64,000 nt of DNA from positions 113,817-177,816 of the forward strand of contig PCCY01000007.1 in assembly GCA_002731875.1 (NCBI GenBank), given 5' to 3'. Position 1 is the first letter of the stretch, and each line of letters begins with the position of its first letter. The stretch is from Roseobacter sp. (lineage in GTDB: Bacteria > Pseudomonadota > Alphaproteobacteria > Rhodobacterales > Rhodobacteraceae). A program made the position numbers and the translations under genes. Positions 1-13,000 of this stretch are shown here, piece after piece. Below the pieces are notes generated by a model, which did not search any database, was not told the DNA's origin, and was given only the letters and a program-made list of their open reading frames with translations.

Positions 1-318
1 ATCGCCGAACTGCTAACCGCTTGCCCACAAGCCGCCGTTCTTTCACTGAAAAGGATCACGACCCCCCATGACGTAATTGCCCATGCCAGAACCCTTGCCC
101 CAATGATGGGTATAAGCCTCAACAGCTACGATGCCGCGCATCAACGCCTTGGGCCCATAAGAGCTGCGGCGACGGTCTGGGCGATCATGCAGTTCCACGA
201 AAAGATCAAAGCAGTGGGTGCTTATTTTCGTGCAATCACGACCGGATCAAAAAGTGCAGAGTTCAGCCCTGAAAAGCTGATCCGGCGACTTGCAGCAGCC
301 CAACGTCAAGCCGCCTGA
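1..318 (+). CDS. repC: RepC-type plasmid replication initiator, C-terminal part (5' end outside window)
   Basis: The frame is open from base 1 to a TGA at 316-318, giving about 105 residues of a protein that begins to the left of the window. The text resembles the C-terminal domain of RepC from repABC replicons: an acidic/aromatic-poor helix with 'LAPMMGIS', then 'LGPIRAAATVWAIMQ', then the 'IKAVGAYFRAIT' stretch that corresponds to the RepC 'IRSPGGYLRALT' region, followed by a short basic tail. RepC binds and opens the replication origin that lies within its own gene. The perfect palindrome just after the stop supports the assignment, because repABC plasmids often carry parS there. RepA and RepB would lie to the left and are not visible. 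The call rests on recalled family patterns rather than an alignment, and a decayed fragment cannot be excluded. Confidence 0.65.
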   Translation: MAELLTACPQAAVLSLKRITTPHDVIAHARTLAPMMGISLNSYDAAHQRLGPIRAAATVWAIMQFHEKIKAVGAYFRAITTGSKSAEFSPEKLIRRLAAAQRQAA

Positions 319-324
319 GCCACG

Positions 325-342
325 AATTGTCCGCGGACAATT
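325..342. other. Perfect 18-bp palindrome, candidate parS partition site
   Basis: AATTGTCCGCGGACAATT reads identically on both strands and begins six bases after the repC-like stop codon. repABC plasmids carry one or more palindromic parS sites bound by the ParB-like RepB, and in several of them a site lies directly downstream of repC. The palindrome and its position are seen in the sequence; the parS role is inferred. Confidence 0.5.
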
Positions 343-1020
343 TCCAAGCCGGTACGCATCAGGCTGCCGTGATAAACCACCTTTGGACGAGTTGCGATGT
401 GTGCCGTCAGCCAGTCAGAGGCAATTTACGCGGCCCAAGCACGAAACGTACTAGCAAAGACCGAAGGGCAGGGGGCCGAAAGCATTTCAGCACCGATTTG
501 CAGGGAATCCATGTGTTATTCCTTTACTTTCAAATGCTTAGATTGAATATTTGGTGCTAATCTTGGTGGTAACGTGAAACTACCAAATTTCTGCGGCCAT
601 CTGAGTCGTTATCGGACTGCAACGCCGGCTCGCGGCGTTATTCATACCTTGGCGTCGAGCTGTATTGACGCCCGAATCATCGCCACAGAAATTCGCCTGT
701 CGCTCTAGAGACGGACAGCGACACAAAACGGCAATCGGTCAGATCCGGAAGTTACGCTCCTACATCAGAAGGTGGCCAATTTTGATACATGACCGCCCTA
801 TATCCATTGCGACACGCTGTAGACAAAGCGCGCCGTCCAACAGGTAAGCATCTGTCACCGACAGCGAATTTCAAAAAAATCGCTATGATTGTTGTACAAG
901 TTCCTGCATATTGCGGAATATTATGCCCGCTTAATTTACGATTTCGACCGTTGATCTGCCCTTCGGTCTCCCCCCTTGTTCCGAGTTTTATGGCTGCATT
1001 AATTCCTTTGGGATAACGAA
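343..1020. other. Non-coding stretch between repC and the giant gene
   Basis: No convincing gene is present in these 678 bases. The short open frames here have no recognisable content and no good ribosome-binding sites. Visible structure includes an imperfect dyad (TTGGTGGT at 563-570 with ACTACCAA at 579-586) and a perfect 7-bp hairpin (AACGCCG 621-627, CGGCGTT 633-639) without a U-tract, which may be a weak repC terminator. The promoter of the giant gene must lie here unless it is read through from repC. I found no good -35/-10 pair; the best candidate, TTGTTC with TTAATT 17 bases later just upstream of 1003, is poor. Confidence 0.45.
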
Positions 1021-4000
1021 ATGCTCGCGTATTCGCTGCTGAAACGGATTTTGGGAAGGGACAGTGCTCGCACTGAATCGACTCGATTCCATTCGCAGGG
1101 AATTATACGTGATTCGTCCCACGACAGCCTCAACAGGCTCGAATCATTCCGAGTTGAAGCCCTGGAACCTAGGATACTGTTGTCCGCCGATCCGGTGCTG
1201 GGAGAGATGGCGCGGGTCGCGGACAAGGCCGGTTGGGACGACCCACTGGCGAATGTCGCGGCAATCGTAGAAGTCATTGATGCGGTCGCCACCCAAGACG
1301 CGAAAGCCGCTGATATCGAGGTCGCGATCGCCGTCGAACCCGAGGTCGAATGGCCGGAAAACTGGGGTGTTGAATGGGTCGCAGATACCCCGACTGATAC
1401 CGACGAAACCGATACAAAACACGAACAGTCCGAGGTTCATTATCTGAACCTGTCTGGGCCGATCACACCCGACGCGACCGTCATTGATCTGAATGCTGCG
1501 ACGGCCACTATCAATCATGCAAAACAAAAATGGATCGACGCTCTGGACCCGTCGATAACGCCGGCAAATCCATCGTTTGCGGTCCAAGATCTGGGTGGTA
1601 TCGCACTGGCTTCGTATGACAGCGGGTCGAATACCGTGTTCATCGACGATAACGCCGCGGGTGCCGGCTGGTTTATTGATTCGACGCTGTCTGATAACAC
1701 AGAATATGCCACTCTGGATGGGTTAAGCCTGCGTGCCGGCACCGGTGCCGCGGCTACAAATGTGGACCTGTTAACGGCAGTTCTACACGAGATCGGCCAT
1801 GCCAACGGGTACGCGCATAACGATCCTTTGGCGCTTATGGCCGGTGCGTTGGGAGAGGGGGAGAGGCTGCTGCTTCCAACCGCACTGCCAGTGACGTTGG
1901 GGCCGCTTCCTACCCAGTTGTTTTACCAGGTTTCCGCTTCGGGCGGTATTTCCACATTTTCAGATGCCGCGCTGACCAACGAGGTTTTGACAACCACACG
2001 TGTGACAACCTTGATTGGGCTGTCAGGCGGTACTGACGTTCTTGTGGGGGCCGATGCGTTGTTTGGCACCTCGCCGCAGGGGGTGTTTACCGTTACAGGC
2101 CCCGATAGCGGATCGCTTGGATTTGCAGTCGACGCGACAAATAACTTTTCGCTCGACTACAGCAATATCGGTTCTCTGCGCGGTGGCGGTAATACTGATA
2201 CCGCTTTGTATGCTGTAAAGGGGCAGGACGTTGACAGCGTCTGGGATATCACCTCGGTCAATGGCGGTACGCTGACCTCTGCCAATGGTGTGACCCGGTT
2301 CGACAACATCGGCAAGCTTGTCGGGGGCACCGCAGCGGACGCGGTCATCTACGGGATGGGCGGTCTGCTGACCCATGGGTTCGACGACGTCAACGACGGT
2401 GTCTATGAAATGACCATCGGGGACTTCGTCACCCTGTCGCTGGGGGATGGCGCATCAGTCACATCCAGCCTGTCCCGGATACAGAATGTTTCGGGCTATG
2501 ACAGCACCGGTGCCGTTGTGACTTTGAACAACATCGATGTCGTCGATATGCAGGTTTCTGCCGCCACATTGTTTGCCGGGTCCGATGGCGAAACGTATTT
2601 CACGCGCAAGGCGAACAGTGATCTAACCCTCGCGGCGGGGCTGGAGGCGGGGAACGCAAGTTTTGACCTTCGGTTTTATCGCCAAGCTTTCACTGATGCG
2701 TCCGGGTCAGGGGACCACGTATGGTTATCTCTTGCTGCCGATCTTGAACTGCTGACGCTGATCAACACGAATTCCATACAGGGGTCGGTAGGGTCGGCGC
2801 AGGTTTTGCTTAACGTGGCCTCGCAGGGTGCCGTGATCGGAACAACAAACACGTCTGGCGCTGTCGTGTTACGCGAGCATCCGGCCTTTACGGATGCGAC
2901 TGCTGAATTTGCATCCGTCACCGGAACCGCCGCGCTGAAGTTTCAGGAAAAGTCCGTACCGACTTCCGGCCCCCCAACCTACACTGATGTCGCCTATTTC
3001 ACCGGCGGCGTAACACTGACTAAAACTGCCGCTGACGTGCTCGTACCCTCTGGCAATACGGTGGCAAGCGACCTCATGGTGTTCCAGCTTCAGAACGCGT
3101 CTGCGTTCATCGGAACAGGCGTGACGCTTCCCGATGTGAGCACGCTCCCGGTCAGCACGGTGTTTGATACAGCGAACGCCGAAGGGTTCCTGGTGCGGAA
3201 TCTGGATTTCAACCTGGGTCTGCTGAAGACCCAAGCCACATCAGGCGGCCCTTCGGTTATTTATTCGGGTATGGAATTCACCACGTCTGCTCAGGCGTTC
3301 GGATTGCCGCAGGTTAAAATCATCGCTCGCGAGCTGTCGGTCAAGATGAATACCTCTTCGGATCAGAGCACGGCGCTGGACTGGACCCAGACCGCACTGC
3401 GTGATGCGTCGAATGTACCCTACCTTAACCTGAACTTCGACGGGCTTGAGCTTTTGGCGGATGTCGAAGTCGCCATAGCGAACAGCGTGTCGATTGCGGG
3501 CACCATGCAGCTTTCGGTCAAGACGCAGTCCATCAATGACGGCGCGATTGTCGCGAACGATGCCACTGTCCTGACCTTGAAGCTGAGCAACGGCTTCTTT
3601 GCCGCAGGTACAACCGGATATGAATTTGATGCCAACGGAAACCTGATTTCCGATCCTTTCGTGCGCGATGCGACCACCATGCTTCCCAACGGAGTCACCA
3701 GTGACTTTCAGGGGTTCTATGCCGCCGGCGTAGGGTTCGAACTGGCGACCGTGACCCGTGCATCGGGCGACGCCGCCGGCCCGGAAAGCTGGGTCGGATT
3801 CCGTGCGACGGTCGGTGCGCTTGATGTGGTGGGCCTTGGTGGACCTGGCAACTTTAACATCGACGGTCGGGACTTTCTGGTAACCGGTAACTTCGCGTCG
3901 AACTCGCCGACCCAGCCTTCGGTCCTGAATTGGAAAAACCTGGCAGATGATCTTACCGGACCGCAGCTTGACCTGACCCACGCGGTAAACGGTTTAAACG

Positions 4001-7000
4001 GTCTTGAACAGTTCAAGATAGGCGGGACCCTGACGCTCGAGGTAACGGACGCGCTTTATCTGACATCGACATTCACGATGGCAGTGGTCGCTGATACCAC
4101 CGCGACGGCAGTGGCGTCGGTGACGGGCGATCTGATTTTACTGACACTGTCCAAGACCACGATCTTTGCCGGGCCAGGCGCGGTATTTGGCAATGACGCG
4201 AATGGCAACCGGGTGATCAACCGTGGTAACGCAGCCGGTGTCTATCTGGAAAACGCGAACCTTGCCGTCGGCGTGTTGATCGATAAGGGGTCCGACCCTT
4301 TGGCCACGACCGACGACTCTACCTATATCGGGTTGGTGGGTGGCTTTGATCTGGCGCAGCTTCTTGGAATGGGACAAGTCGAAGCGCAGGCGACAGCCCT
4401 TAGCATCCGTTACAATGCGGCGATCGATGCCAATGGTACCGAAATCGACAAGCTTGATTGGGCGACTATCCAATACTCGGCCGCCGCAACTGCATTGAAC
4501 GGGCTGGATAGCGGCATCGACTTTGCGGTGCGCGGCACGTTGTTCTACGGCGACGGCTTCGTTTATCTGACCGGCACCTTCTCGCTGGCCACGGGCGGTT
4601 ACGGGGTCGCGGGCGGCGGCCTGAGTGCCGGGCTGAACGCTAACGTCACTACATTTGCGATTTCGAATGCGGCAATGTTTGCCGGGGTAGGGGGTGGCTT
4701 TACCCATGACCCGGCAGATGCGTCGGTGATTACGGGGTTGACTGCTCTTGCTGACTTGAAGGGCGCGACCGGCTTTGATGCCACCGGCGTAAACGCGGAG
4801 CTTGCATTCATCAACGAAACATCGACCACCTCAACCTCGCTGCGAAGCTGGGCTGCGCTGGATGTCTTCGTCGGCACTGCCAATCTGGTCGGGTTGCCCG
4901 ACGGATTTACCGCCAGCACCGCGAACCTGTATTTCCGGACCAACATCGCTGACTCCGCGACAGCAACCAAGTTGAACTGGAACACCGTCACCTTGGATGG
5001 AACCAGCTTTGGCACCGTGACCGGCCTGACAAAGATTGCGAACATCGACGATACACTGAACATCGGTTTTGGCGGATCCTTCAGGGGCGACATTGACGGG
5101 ACGATCCTGTTGGCGGGAACAATGTCTGGTGAAATCGTAACTCTTGCAGATCTTGCCGACCTGCCCGGAACCGTGGCTGTTGGCGAAAATGTCAAAGTGA
5201 TGCGCATGTCTGTTTCCGGCGGTTATCTGTTCGCCGGCGTCGGTGGGCGCTTTACCGAAACAGGGGGTGTGGTTGATGGCATAGCTCCCGGCGGAACGGG
5301 CTTTGCTGCGCAGGGTTCGCAGCTGGACCTTTTGACCATAACCCAGGGTCAAGCTGATCCGACTATCCCAGGCACTGTTCAAAGCTGGACGGGCCTAGTC
5401 GCCGGGGCAGGGCAGCTGGATGTCAGAGGGCTGGATGCCGTCGATGTCAAGGCTTACGATCTCGAAGTCCGTCTGAACTCTGCCGCGACCACCGATATTG
5501 CCGCGACTGCGACCAAGCTGGATTGGAAGATACTGGACGCCGCAGACGCGCCGATCTTCGGCGCTGTTTCTATCACCGACCCAAGCACCGGCATCGGCCA
5601 AGAGCTTGACTACAGCGTCAAAGGCGCGGTGGAATTGCGGGTTGCCGATAACGTCCTGTTGTTCGGGGGCTTCGGGATCAGCGCGCTTACCAAAACCATC
5701 GCCGATGGTAACGGCATCACGGTCACCGACGCGTCGGTGCTTTCGCTATCGGTCACCGGTGCCACACTGTTTGCCGGGGCGGGCGGGGCGTTCGTCTACG
5801 ACGGTGCGACAGGTCGGGCGACCGCATTGGAAAACGCTGGAACCGGTTTCGCTGTTTCGGACGCGAACCTTGATATCGCGATCATCAGCCAGCCGTCCAC
5901 CGCCACTGCGCCGCTAAGCTGGTTGGCTGTTGCTGGTAAAATCGGCCAGGCTGATATCCGCGGGATTGATGGTATCACTGCAATTGCACGCGACGTTTCC
6001 TTCAAGTTCAACGGGGCGGCAACTGACACGACCAAGCTGAACTGGTCAGGGATCAGCGACTTTGCCGGGACCCGGATAGGGACCATAAACCAAACGCTGG
6101 ACCTGGCCTTTGCTGGACAGATTGAGCTGGACATTCAAAGCAACATTATCGTCGCGGCCGGGTTCTCGGGAAACATCCAGACGGTTGAAAATGTCACGGA
6201 CGGGACCATCACAGTTGCTAAGGCTGAGATGCTGCAGTTCAACATCACCGCAGCCTATGTATTTGTTGGCAACGGCGGCGCGTTCACTCGGGTTGGCGGC
6301 TTACCCGGCGGGGCAGTCAACGGAATCGCACAACAGGGCACAGGCTTCGCTGTAACCAACGCGGCGCTTGACCTATTTGTGGTGAATGAAATTCCGCTGG
6401 CCTCTACACCGGCGGCACCAATGCGCAGCTGGTCCGCGCTTTATGCCACCGCGACCGAGGTTGCGCCCCGAGGCCTGCCTGAAGGATTGAAAATCGGCGT
6501 CAACAATATTGCAATCGTGATTAATAACGCGACCAATCCCGACGGAACCAAGGGGCCCAAGCTGGCTTGGGGCACGGTAACTCAATTTACCAATGTGCCC
6601 GACGTGTTTGACGCCGGAACCGACCTCAAGGTATCGGGAACCCTGACGTTGAACGCCTTCGGATTTGTCAACTTGCGTGCGTCATTTGACCTGCAACTGG
6701 TGTCCGGGGTGACAGCGCAGCTGGATCAGGACGCACCGCTTGAGAACGCTGAACTCATGATGCTGGGCCTGACCCTTGTTGATCCGATGTTTATCGGTCA
6801 GCCCGGGGGTGTGGGTGTTTCTGTCGGAAGCGGCAGCGTCGCGGTGGCCGTGCTTTCTGCGGTACCTGATGCGGGGACACCGCTTGCGCCCACGATCATC
6901 CCAAGCGCCACTGCGATCATGGCCACGCTCGGCAACGCGACGATCACCGGACTGCCCGAGGCGATTGAGTTCAATATATCCGCGCTCACGCTGGAATATT

Positions 7001-10000
7001 ACACGCACGAGCCTTTGGCTGCCTCCGACCCGGGCTTTGACTGGACAACGGTGGTTGTACCCGACGAGGCCGTATCGGGGGCAGGGGTAACCTTTAGCTA
7101 CGGTCCTGCTGAGGCGCGGCTGACGGCGCAATTCAACGCCGACGCCGACCGCAAGCAGGTGTACGGAGCGGTCACCTTCAGCGCCTTCGATTTTGTAGCA
7201 GCCAATGCGACCTTTAGCCTGGCCCAGGACATTGTCGATGTTGACGTGAACAGTGATCAATCGTTCGATCTGGCGACAGATATGGATAACGCGACGCTGA
7301 CGCGAATTGGGCTTGGCATTGTCGGAACCGGAGCCGATCCGGGCCTGACGATTGGTATCCGCGATGGGCCTGGCTTTACGGTCGCCAGCGCTGATCTGCT
7401 GTTCGCCAGCATCACGTCATCCAATCCGGGCGTTGATACACGCGGCTACTATGGGCTGAAGGCGAACATTGATACAGCCACGCTGGTTAATGTACCGGGT
7501 ATCGAAGCGACGCTGAACAATGCCAGGCTGGAGATGAACTCCGCTGCCAACAAAGGCAGTCCCGCCCGCCTTGCTGTCCTAGACTGGGCCAGCGCTGTTA
7601 ACTTCAATTCGACCGAATGGTCAGCCGCCGTCGCTATCAACGCAGACACATACGACGTGTTCTCGGCTACCAATAGCTATCAGGCACCTGCACCCACCAA
7701 TGTGACCGTCCTTGATGTTTCTCGGGACGGGATTGCGCTTTACGGTGATGCGACAGTTCGCGTCAACGACTTCATTCATATCCGTGGTGAAGCGACCCTG
7801 GTTTCTGAACAGAACGTCGTGGCGCGGACCTTGACTGACAATGCCACCTTCAACACCTCAGTTCTGAAGCTGGGTCTTGCCAATGTGGTGGTGTTCGCCG
7901 GAACAAGCGCCCCCGGCTATCTGTACGATGCGACGACGGGGCGTGCGACTGCGGTCGATCCGAATTCCAATGCCACCGGGATCGCACTGACCGTGGACAG
8001 CTTGGGCTTGCTGATGGTCAAGGAGGCCCCGACTACCACAACGACAGCGCCGCTTCGGTCCTGGTATGCGATCAAAGCGACCGGAACTGCGGCGTTGATC
8101 GGCGTCGACAGACTGGTATTGCGCGGCACCTTGAACGTCGCGGTGAACGGTACCGGAACAGGTACAACGCCATACGGAACCCTGAATTTCAGCGATACCG
8201 CCGTTTGGAACGTGACGGTTGGCGGAAACACTCCTGTGACCTTCGATGACCTTACACAGTCAGTGGTTGATGTGCGCGGGTCCGTGGTTCTGGGTGTTTC
8301 GGAATACGTCTTTGTCTCGGGTGAATTTGCCTTCCGCAAGGGGGATGCCTTGGTTGACGTGATCCTGGCTGACGGACAGGTTCGGCAGACGAGCCTGCTG
8401 ACGGTCGGAGCCCGCAACCTGAATATCTTCGTGGGTACCGGCTATGACCTAAACAAGAGCTTTGCGAACCAGACCGACCTGGTCGGATTGAAGATCTCTG
8501 ATGGCTTCATGGGACTGGCGATCATGCAAGCGATAGATCCTACTACCGGAGCCCCATATGCCGCAGGCACCCCGAATGCAGCGTCATACACCGCGTTGAG
8601 TGCCGGGGGCAACGTCGCCTTGGTGGGGGTCGACGGCCTGACCTTAGCGGCCTATGATTTCGAGGTGCTCTATAATTCCGCGTCCGCTGGCCGCGCGATC
8701 AATTTTGCAGCGAATGGCAACGCTAGCAATCTCGTTGTGCCGACCAATGCTCGGGCAAACGACGATGTCACACTTTCGATGTCAGAAGAAATACTCAACG
8801 TAACCGGGTTCGCTGTAATTTCTGTTGATCAGTATGTGTTTCTCTCTGGCAATGTAACCTTCTCCAAAGGCTTGGTTATCCCCGCGGCCGCAAACCCCAC
8901 CGGCAAGAATTTTGCTGTGACGCAGATCAGCGGCCGTAACATCAATGCGTTTGTCGGTGCGGGTGGACCGTATTTTGAACTGGATATTCTGGGGCAGACC
9001 TCTGCTGCACCGGTGAATGCCGGGGCTGCCGTCGGAGTAGCGGTCGAAGGCCTTGGCTTTGATCTTGCGCTGTTGTCGCAAGTCGACGAAGTTACTGTCG
9101 GGACGAATACGAGCTATGTCGCCACCCTCAACGGTGACCGCTACACCGCCCTTTACGCCGAAGTCGCCGGGGTGAACCTGGTGGGTGTAGGCGGGGTCGC
9201 GCTATCGACGAGCAACGTCAAGATCAAGGTCAACCAAGGGCGTTCCGGTACCGCAACTGGTCCGCAAACCGTGTTGCCTGCGGCGTTCGATTTTACCGAG
9301 GTTACTGGTCTGTCTCCCGGGACCCCGACCTCAGAAAGTGTTTTCCTTACGATTTTCAAAGACCAGGGTTTCAAAGACACCGTTATCGGGTTCGAAGCGA
9401 TCGGGACCACAGCCGGGACAGGGGTCTCGCTTTTGGTAAATCTGTCCGACAGAACCCCAACCAGCATCGCAAACGCAGATTTCGCCCTTCAAGCCGACAT
9501 AACGTTCGAGCGTACAACGCTCCGTTCCGGCCAGATCGCCACCAGAATTTCAGCCACTAATGTCACTGCCTCCTTTGGCACCATCAACTTTGCAGCAACC
9601 GGGAACGCGGTGATACTGATTACCGCCGCCGGGATTTCCGCAAATATCGACGTGACGCTTTCAGCGGTCTCATTCACCGATGGCAAAAATACCTTTGCGT
9701 TGGATTCGCCGACCTTCAGGCTCGAGATCAACACGGCAACGACAAGCGTGAACCAGGAATTCAAGGTTGCGACTTATACCGATAGCACCGGTACCATGCG
9801 GACCACGCGCACCCTTAGCCTGCCTGCCGGGAAATTCGTGAGGATCACCGGCGAAAATTTGGGTCTCAAGATTGATCTGGGCAACACCACCGGAACCATT
9901 GGCAGCAGCGACCAGCCCGAGATCGAATTTGGCGGCACTATTTCCCTCGCCCAGATCACCGATACATCCGACCCGCTAAATCCGAAGAAACGCACAATCT

Positions 10001-13000
10001 TTGCCTTTACCGGTGTTTTCGGCACCTATCGTGACACTGCCACCAACGATGTATTCAGTCTGAAGGATGGCAAGGGCGTCATCATCTATTATGATGATGG
10101 CACGACCGCGACGCAAAACGGATTGGCCGGGCAGATCGAAGTGACGGCCCAAGGCGGATCAGGTGATTTTGCCGCGGAGGCGACAGGTGTCTTGCGGATC
10201 AACACCACCACCCGCACAAATATCGATCAATCGGTAAGCATCGGTGACGCCGTGTACCGTCTGACCTTTGGCGCGGGCCAGGGCGATTTTGTGCAACTGG
10301 GCATTGTTGATGTAACGCTGACATACGACCCGTATCTGACCATTACCGGCTCGGTTAACACGCTCAACCTTGATGATTCCTCGCTGGCCAACTTCAAGTC
10401 CGCGGGTGCCACAAGCGGTATCGTCGGTCGCAACATCAGTATTTTCCTTGGTGACAAAGGGGCCGACCTTGAAAGCGCCGCGGACGATGTCGGGCTACTG
10501 ATTACCAACACCCAACTGGTGGTTCTGGAGTTTGTGGCAAGCGGCTTGCGTACCTTTGCCATCTACGCAAAGGGCGACGCTTCGGTCGTTGGCATCGACG
10601 GCTTGCGGATAACCGGTTCCGTCGAGGTGTGGATCAACAATTCCGGCAGGATCATTGCACAAACAACGGTCAGCGATATTCCCCGACTGAATCCGGAGGA
10701 AACCCTTACGCCGCTTCAGGTCAAGTTCGCATCGGGTGCGATGGAACAGGTGTTTGGCACCGTATTGATCGGGATAGGGGCGAACGCTGGCAAGGATGTC
10801 GTGACGATCAATTCAAAAGACGTGACTTTCACGCGCACGCCTTTGGGTGTGATCGAAGTCTTTGCCCCCGATACCGATATCCGTGTGACCCCTGAAGGTA
10901 ATGCAAGCCGAGCTATGGGATTTGGCGGCGCGGCACGGTTCAGCTTTGGCGGCGGCAACGGGTTCCAGCTGTCGGATATCCGTCTGACGACCTATACCAT
11001 CAACGGGCAGACCGGGACGGTAAACAACACCAGCCTGCGTGGGTTGGTCAAGCTGACCGCGGATCTAGCAGCGCCGCTGCAAGACCAGATCGTGCGTCTG
11101 GACCAGCTTGAATACATCGATGTCATATTCAACAATAACAACTATCTGTCATCAGAGGCATATCCGAACGGGATCGTTGACAGTTCCATCACAGATGTTG
11201 AACAGGAATTCTTGATCAGGGCGACGCAAGACAACGTAACCTACAAGATCGAGGTTTCGGGTGCCGCTACCCGCGTGGAGGGAACTGCAAAGCCAACCTT
11301 CCGCTACCAGATCCTTTCCAAGCCCGCTGAGATCAATTCGACCAGCCCGATTACCTACGAGGTCGAGTTCCTCGCAAATTCCTGGAAAGACAGCGCGAAC
11401 CAGCTTGGGGCGCGGGAAATCGAAAGGTTCCGGGTGTTGCGTAATCTGACGACCGGATTTGGCGAAGCTGAATTCAACCTCGCACGGCTCGCCGCAGCCG
11501 CCGCGCCGTTGGTTGATCTGGCCAAGCCGTTCTCGGGTGCAACGGTTGACGCTTCGTTGTTGAATGCCAGCGGCTTTATCGACGTGACGTTCCGTACCGT
11601 GGTCGGGCAAACGCTGAATGTGAATACGATCAACGGCAATGAAATACGCATCATGCAGACCGGCGGGGCCGCGAACGTAGGTAGTATAACGTCGGTCGAA
11701 CGCATTTCGGCAAGCACGTGGCGTTATTACATCGCGCCAAGAACACCCGCACCGGTGGTGGGGGCGTCGACCGCGCCAGCGCCATCCGGGCCAGCAGCAA
11801 ACACCCGGTCCAACGCAGCCTTTGGTGTCGGCGATGTCACGGTTCAGTTCCTTGCCGGCACATGGTCGTATCAGAACACCGACAATCAAACCGTTCTATT
11901 TGGTGCCGATCATGGCCTAGCCGTCACCGACCAGACCAACACGACCAACGTCGATACCCTGACGGCGGTCTATTCTTCGGTCTTCACAGTAGCCAATATT
12001 CCCGAAAGCCAGACAACCGGACCTTCGTTCAATATCGGTCCGGTGAAGATTGAATCGCCTTCTATCGGGCTTGACAAGCTGGCGTTCAAAGACAACCGTT
12101 TGGTGCTGACGATCGCATTGGGCGCAGACCGTGCCGCTTTGGTATTTGGCGGTGCTTCGCAAGGTACATCCGGGTCAGGCCAGACCAACACGGGCGGAAC
12201 AAGCGTCGTTATCAGCGGGCTTCTGGTCAAGTTCGACATGAGCGTGGACGTTCTGGCTGCTGTGTCGGGTGGCGACCCCGAAATCGGCTTTACCGGAAAG
12301 TGGGAGGTCACGGCTGACAGCCTGATCGGCACTATCCCGGATGTGATGACGTTCGAGGCGGTTGCGATCAAGATCGGCTATGACCCCGATTACGACGCAC
12401 CCAAGGATTTCACCAATACGCTTGCGGGTGCCGGACAGAAGCTTGTCCAGATCGAGAGTGTAAAAGTCACCTTCCCGCGCTTCAACCTGACGGGTGAAAT
12501 CAACCCTGTCGCCGGCAAGCCCGGGTTGATCGTCTACGAAAACGGTTTCGCGATTGGCGAGGCTCAGCTGATCTACGGAGGCTTGGTAGCTTCGGGCCAA
12601 AGTGCGGCAACCCGGACTGATGGCCAGGGTGGGCCGATCACGTTCGGTAGCCTTCTGGAATTTGACGATCTTCGCATCGGGGTTACAAACTTTAGCGTGG
12701 TATTTGGCCAGTCCGTCAATTTCAACGGCACGATATTTATCGCGTCCGGCGGTGCAAAATTTGCGCCGGGCAAACCGATTTCCGCTGATATCCGCGACCG
12801 TCAGGGGCCAGAGCCGGGCGACCGCGCCGGGAATCCTCAGACCGAGGCTATCCGCCTGGGGCTGACATTCAGCAACGGCGTGGTTGACGGGTTTATTTGG
12901 CGCATGGATACCTTCCGGATCACGCTTGGGCCGAACCTTGTGTTGACCGGTGTTGACCTGAACCTCGATACCGGTGCCGCCAACGACGAAGAGCTGATCA

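Noticed and set aside
327..1016. Three short plus-strand open frames between repC and the giant gene
   Set aside because: No ribosome-binding sites, no recognisable content, and mutually overlapping. One starts within the palindrome.
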